Source of the DNA: Opitutales bacterium
GTDB lineage: Bacteria > Verrucomicrobiota > Verrucomicrobiia > Opitutales > T3Sed10-336
NCBI GenBank assembly: GCA_007132315.1
Contig: SLOW01000083.1
Location: 1-6,291 of the forward strand
DNA: 6,291 nucleotides
Direction of reading: 5' to 3'
In this document: piece after piece, positions 4,094-6,291 of the stretch
Layout of the letters: every line of letters starts with the position of its first letter
How positions within the stretch are numbered: the first letter of the stretch is position 1
The notes under the pieces: model-generated
Databases searched by the model: none
Seen by the model: only the letters and a program-made list of their open reading frames with translations
Told to the model about the DNA's origin: nothing
Made by a program: the position numbers and the translations under genes

Positions 4094-6291
4094 ATGCGCT
4101 TTACAGATATCTTCGTCAACAAACCCGTTCTCGCGCTGGTTGTCAGTCTGTTCATTCTACTGCTGGGCATCCGCGCGGTTTACGACCTCAACGTTCGCCA
4201 GTTTCCCGAAATCCAGAACGCCGTGGTCCGCGTCAACACCGCCTACATCGGGGCCGACGCCGATCTGATTCAAGGCTTCATCACCACGCCGCTCGAGCGT
4301 GAAGTGGCCGCCGCCGAAGGCATCGACTACGTGGTATCGACCTCGGTCACCGGAATGAGCACGGTCGAGGCGTACCTGCGGCTCGACCAGGACCCCAATG
4401 CGGTGCTAACCGAAATCGCCGCCCAGGTGAACAAACTACGTTCCGAACTGCCGCAAGAGGCGGAAGACCCCGTGGTGGAGCTCGCGGTGGGCGAGGAAAT
4501 CGCCGCCATGTACCTTTCGTTTTACAGCGAAGTCCTGGAAAACAACCAGATCACCGATTACCTCGTGCGCGTGGTCGAACCCCAACTGTCCACCATTCCC
4601 GGCGTACAACGCGCCGATATTCTGGGAGCCCGCACCTTCGCCATGCGCGCCTGGCTGGATCCCGGCCGCATGGCCTCGCTCGGGGTGACCGGGAGCGACG
4701 TGACCCAGGCCCTCCAGACCAGCAACGTGCTCTCCGCCGTGGGGCGAACCAAGGGACAAATGGTCGCGGTGGACCTGAACGCCGCCACCGACCTGCAGAG
4801 CCCGGAGGACTTCCGTCGCATGGTTGTGCGCTCGGACAACGGCTCCCTGGTCCGCCTGGAGGACGTGGCCGAAATCGAACTTGGCTCTGAAAGTTACGAC
4901 TTCTCCGTCTCCTTCAACGGCCTGGAAGCCACCTTCATGGGTGTGGAGATCGCCCCCGACGCCAACGCCCTCGACGTCATCGCCGAAGTGCGCGAGGTCT
5001 GGGACCGGCAGATCATCCCGCGGTTGCCCGAGGGCCTGAACGCGGATATCCCGTATGATTCGACCGAATACATCGAGGGCGCCATCAACGAGGTGCTCAT
5101 GACGATCGTTCTGGCGCTGATTATCGTTATTGTGGTGATCTACGCCTTTCTCGGATCCCTCCGCAGCGTCATCATTCCCGCCCTCGCCGTTCCTCTCTCG
5201 CTGATCGGCACGTTCTTCCTGATGCTGCTGATGGGCTTCTCCATCAACCTGCTCACCCTGCTGGCGATGGTGCTGGCGATCGGCATCGTGGTGGACGACG
5301 CCATCATCATGCTGGAGAACATCCAGCGGCATCTGGAGGAGGGCATGTCGCGACTGGACGCCGCGCTGCTGGGGGCGCGGCAGCTCGCCTGGCCGATCGT
5401 CGCGATGTCCACCACGCTGGTGGCGGTGTTCCTGCCGTTGGGATTTGTCGGAGGACTGACCGGCACCCTGTTCGTCGAATTCGCCTTCACCCTCGCCGCC
5501 ACCGTCGTGCTGTCCGGAGTCGTCGCGATCACCCTCTCGCCCATGCTGTGCTCGCGCGTCCTGCGCTCGCGCCGGCACGGCGGCCCCCGTCCGAAATTCG
5601 AGGTGTTTCTCGACCATCAGTTCGATTGGTGGCGCGGCCAATACCAGCGCCGCCTGCACAGCGCGCTCGACACCACCCCCGTCGTGCTGGTCTTCGGTCT
5701 GATTGTCCTGGTGTCCTGTTACTTCCTGTTCGTCACCAGCCCGTCCGAGCTGGAACCGCCGGAGGACCAGGGATTCGTTTTCACCATCGCCGAAGCCGAC
5801 AGTTACGCGACGATTGATTACGTCGAACGCAACACACGCGAGATCAACCGCCTGATCGAGGAGATCGACGAAATCGATAAGGTTTTTATCATCAATGGAT
5901 TCGGTGGAACAAACAGCGCCGGAGCCGGCATCGTGCTGGCGCCCTGGGAGCGCCGTGACCGGAGCACTCAGGAGGTGCTCGAATCCGACATCCAACCCCG
6001 CCTCGACGCCCTGCCGGGCCTGAACGTGTTCGCCCTGGTGCCCCCCTCCCTGCCCTCGCCCGGCGGCGGCACCCCGATCCAGTTCATCGTCGGCTCCACC
6101 CAGCCGTTCGAGGTCATCAACGAGGTCACGCAACAGATCGTCGAGCGGGCGCAGGCGAGCGGGCGTTTTATTTTTTTGGATACGAACCTGAACATCGACC
6201 GCCCGCGTCAGACCGTGCGCATCGACCGCGACAAAGCCGCCCTGATGGGAGTCGATATGCGGCAGATCTCCTCCGATCTGTCGGCCGTGAT
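4094..6291 (+). CDS. RND efflux pump inner-membrane permease (HAE1/AcrB type), 3' truncated by window end
   Basis: The reading frame stays open from ATG 4094 to the window end, giving 732 codons of a protein usually about 1020-1050 residues long. It is the proton-driven pump that takes amphiphilic substrates from periplasm or membrane. Seen in order: TM1 about 10-28, the first periplasmic porter region with GADADLIQGFITTPLEREVA, TM2 about 334-353, TM3 357-382, TM4 384-408 with the proton-relay pair Asp401-Asp402 in GIVVDDAIIMLENIQRH (equivalent to AcrB Asp407-Asp408), TM5 431-452, TM6 460-485, TM7 about 529-548, then the second porter region. The TM10 relay Lys and its partners lie beyond the window. 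The N-terminal sequence is closest in style to the MexK/VmeQ-like branch, from memory. The start matches the family N-terminus MRFTDIFVNKPVLA, though no Shine-Dalgarno is visible. No outer-membrane channel gene is seen. Confidence 0.95.
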   Translation, partial: MRFTDIFVNKPVLALVVSLFILLLGIRAVYDLNVRQFPEIQNAVVRVNTAYIGADADLIQGFITTPLEREVAAAEGIDYVVSTSVTGMSTVEAYLRLDQDPNAVLTEIAAQVNKLRSELPQEAEDPVVELAVGEEIAAMYLSFYSEVLENNQITDYLVRVVEPQLSTIPGVQRADILGARTFAMRAWLDPGRMASLGVTGSDVTQALQTSNVLSAVGRTKGQMVAVDLNAATDLQSPEDFRRMVVRSDNGSLVRLEDVAEIELGSESYDFSVSFNGLEATFMGVEIAPDANALDVIAEVREVWDRQIIPRLPEGLNADIPYDSTEYIEGAINEVLMTIVLALIIVIVVIYAFLGSLRSVIIPALAVPLSLIGTFFLMLLMGFSINLLTLLAMVLAIGIVVDDAIIMLENIQRHLEEGMSRLDAALLGARQLAWPIVAMSTTLVAVFLPLGFVGGLTGTLFVEFAFTLAATVVLSGVVAITLSPMLCSRVLRSRRHGGPRPKFEVFLDHQFDWWRGQYQRRLHSALDTTPVVLVFGLIVLVSCYFLFVTSPSELEPPEDQGFVFTIAEADSYATIDYVERNTREINRLIEEIDEIDKVFIINGFGGTNSAGAGIVLAPWERRDRSTQEVLESDIQPRLDALPGLNVFALVPPSLPSPGGGTPIQFIVGSTQPFEVINEVTQQIVERAQASGRFIFLDTNLNIDRPRQTVRIDRDKAALMGVDMRQISSDLSAV

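Noticed and set aside
4436..6133. Long 565-codon open frame antisense to the permease gene
   Set aside because: Its product is a His/Gly/Asp/Arg-rich composition artefact of GC-biased codons; the sense frame is an unmistakable RND permease.
6142..6178. GC-rich sequence followed by a T-tract resembling a terminator within the permease
   Set aside because: The GC-rich part is a direct repeat, not an inverted one, so it forms no terminator stem.

Overview
The window is GC-rich bacterial chromosomal DNA. The organism must be Gram-negative (diderm), because it carries the periplasmic adaptor and inner-membrane pump of a tripartite RND efflux system. The phylum cannot be fixed from the sequence. 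The small secreted protein at 1403-2098 has a style I associate with Verrucomicrobiota (Opitutae-like) genomes, but that is a weak impression. No rRNA, tRNA, CRISPR array, transposase, integrase or phage gene was found.

Layout. Positions 1-285 hold no convincing gene. They contain a two-part structured element: a GC-rich block of short nested inverted repeats (about 16-99), then an AT-rich block in which a 14-bp perfect inverted repeat (108-121/194-207) encloses a 13-bp perfect hairpin (135-168). Positions 286-1104 (minus strand) encode a TauE/SafE-type membrane permease. A 298-bp divergent intergenic region follows. Positions 1403-2098 (plus) encode a secreted protein of unknown function with a small folded domain and a long Pro/Gly/Ser-rich tail; a Rho-independent terminator starts right at its stop codon. 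Positions 2206-6291 (plus) form a probable operon: a TetR-type regulator, an RND periplasmic adaptor, and an RND (HAE1/AcrB-like) permease cut off by the window end after 732 codons.

How the genes work together. The regulator lies 31 bp before the adaptor and the adaptor 12 bp before the permease, all on one strand, so they are probably cotranscribed. A near-perfect 10-9-10 inverted repeat just upstream of the regulator overlaps its ribosome binding site and is the best candidate operator, which would make the operon autoregulated. Adaptor and permease would form a drug or amphiphile efflux pump with an outer-membrane channel that is not encoded in this window. The TauE-like permease and the secreted protein look like independent transcription units.

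The items most worth a second look are the nested inverted-repeat element at the left edge, the operator/RBS overlap before the regulator, and the altered substrate pocket of the permease (shortened switch loop, several pocket phenylalanines replaced). I found no convincing wholly new system. The left-edge element is the least explained sequence here.
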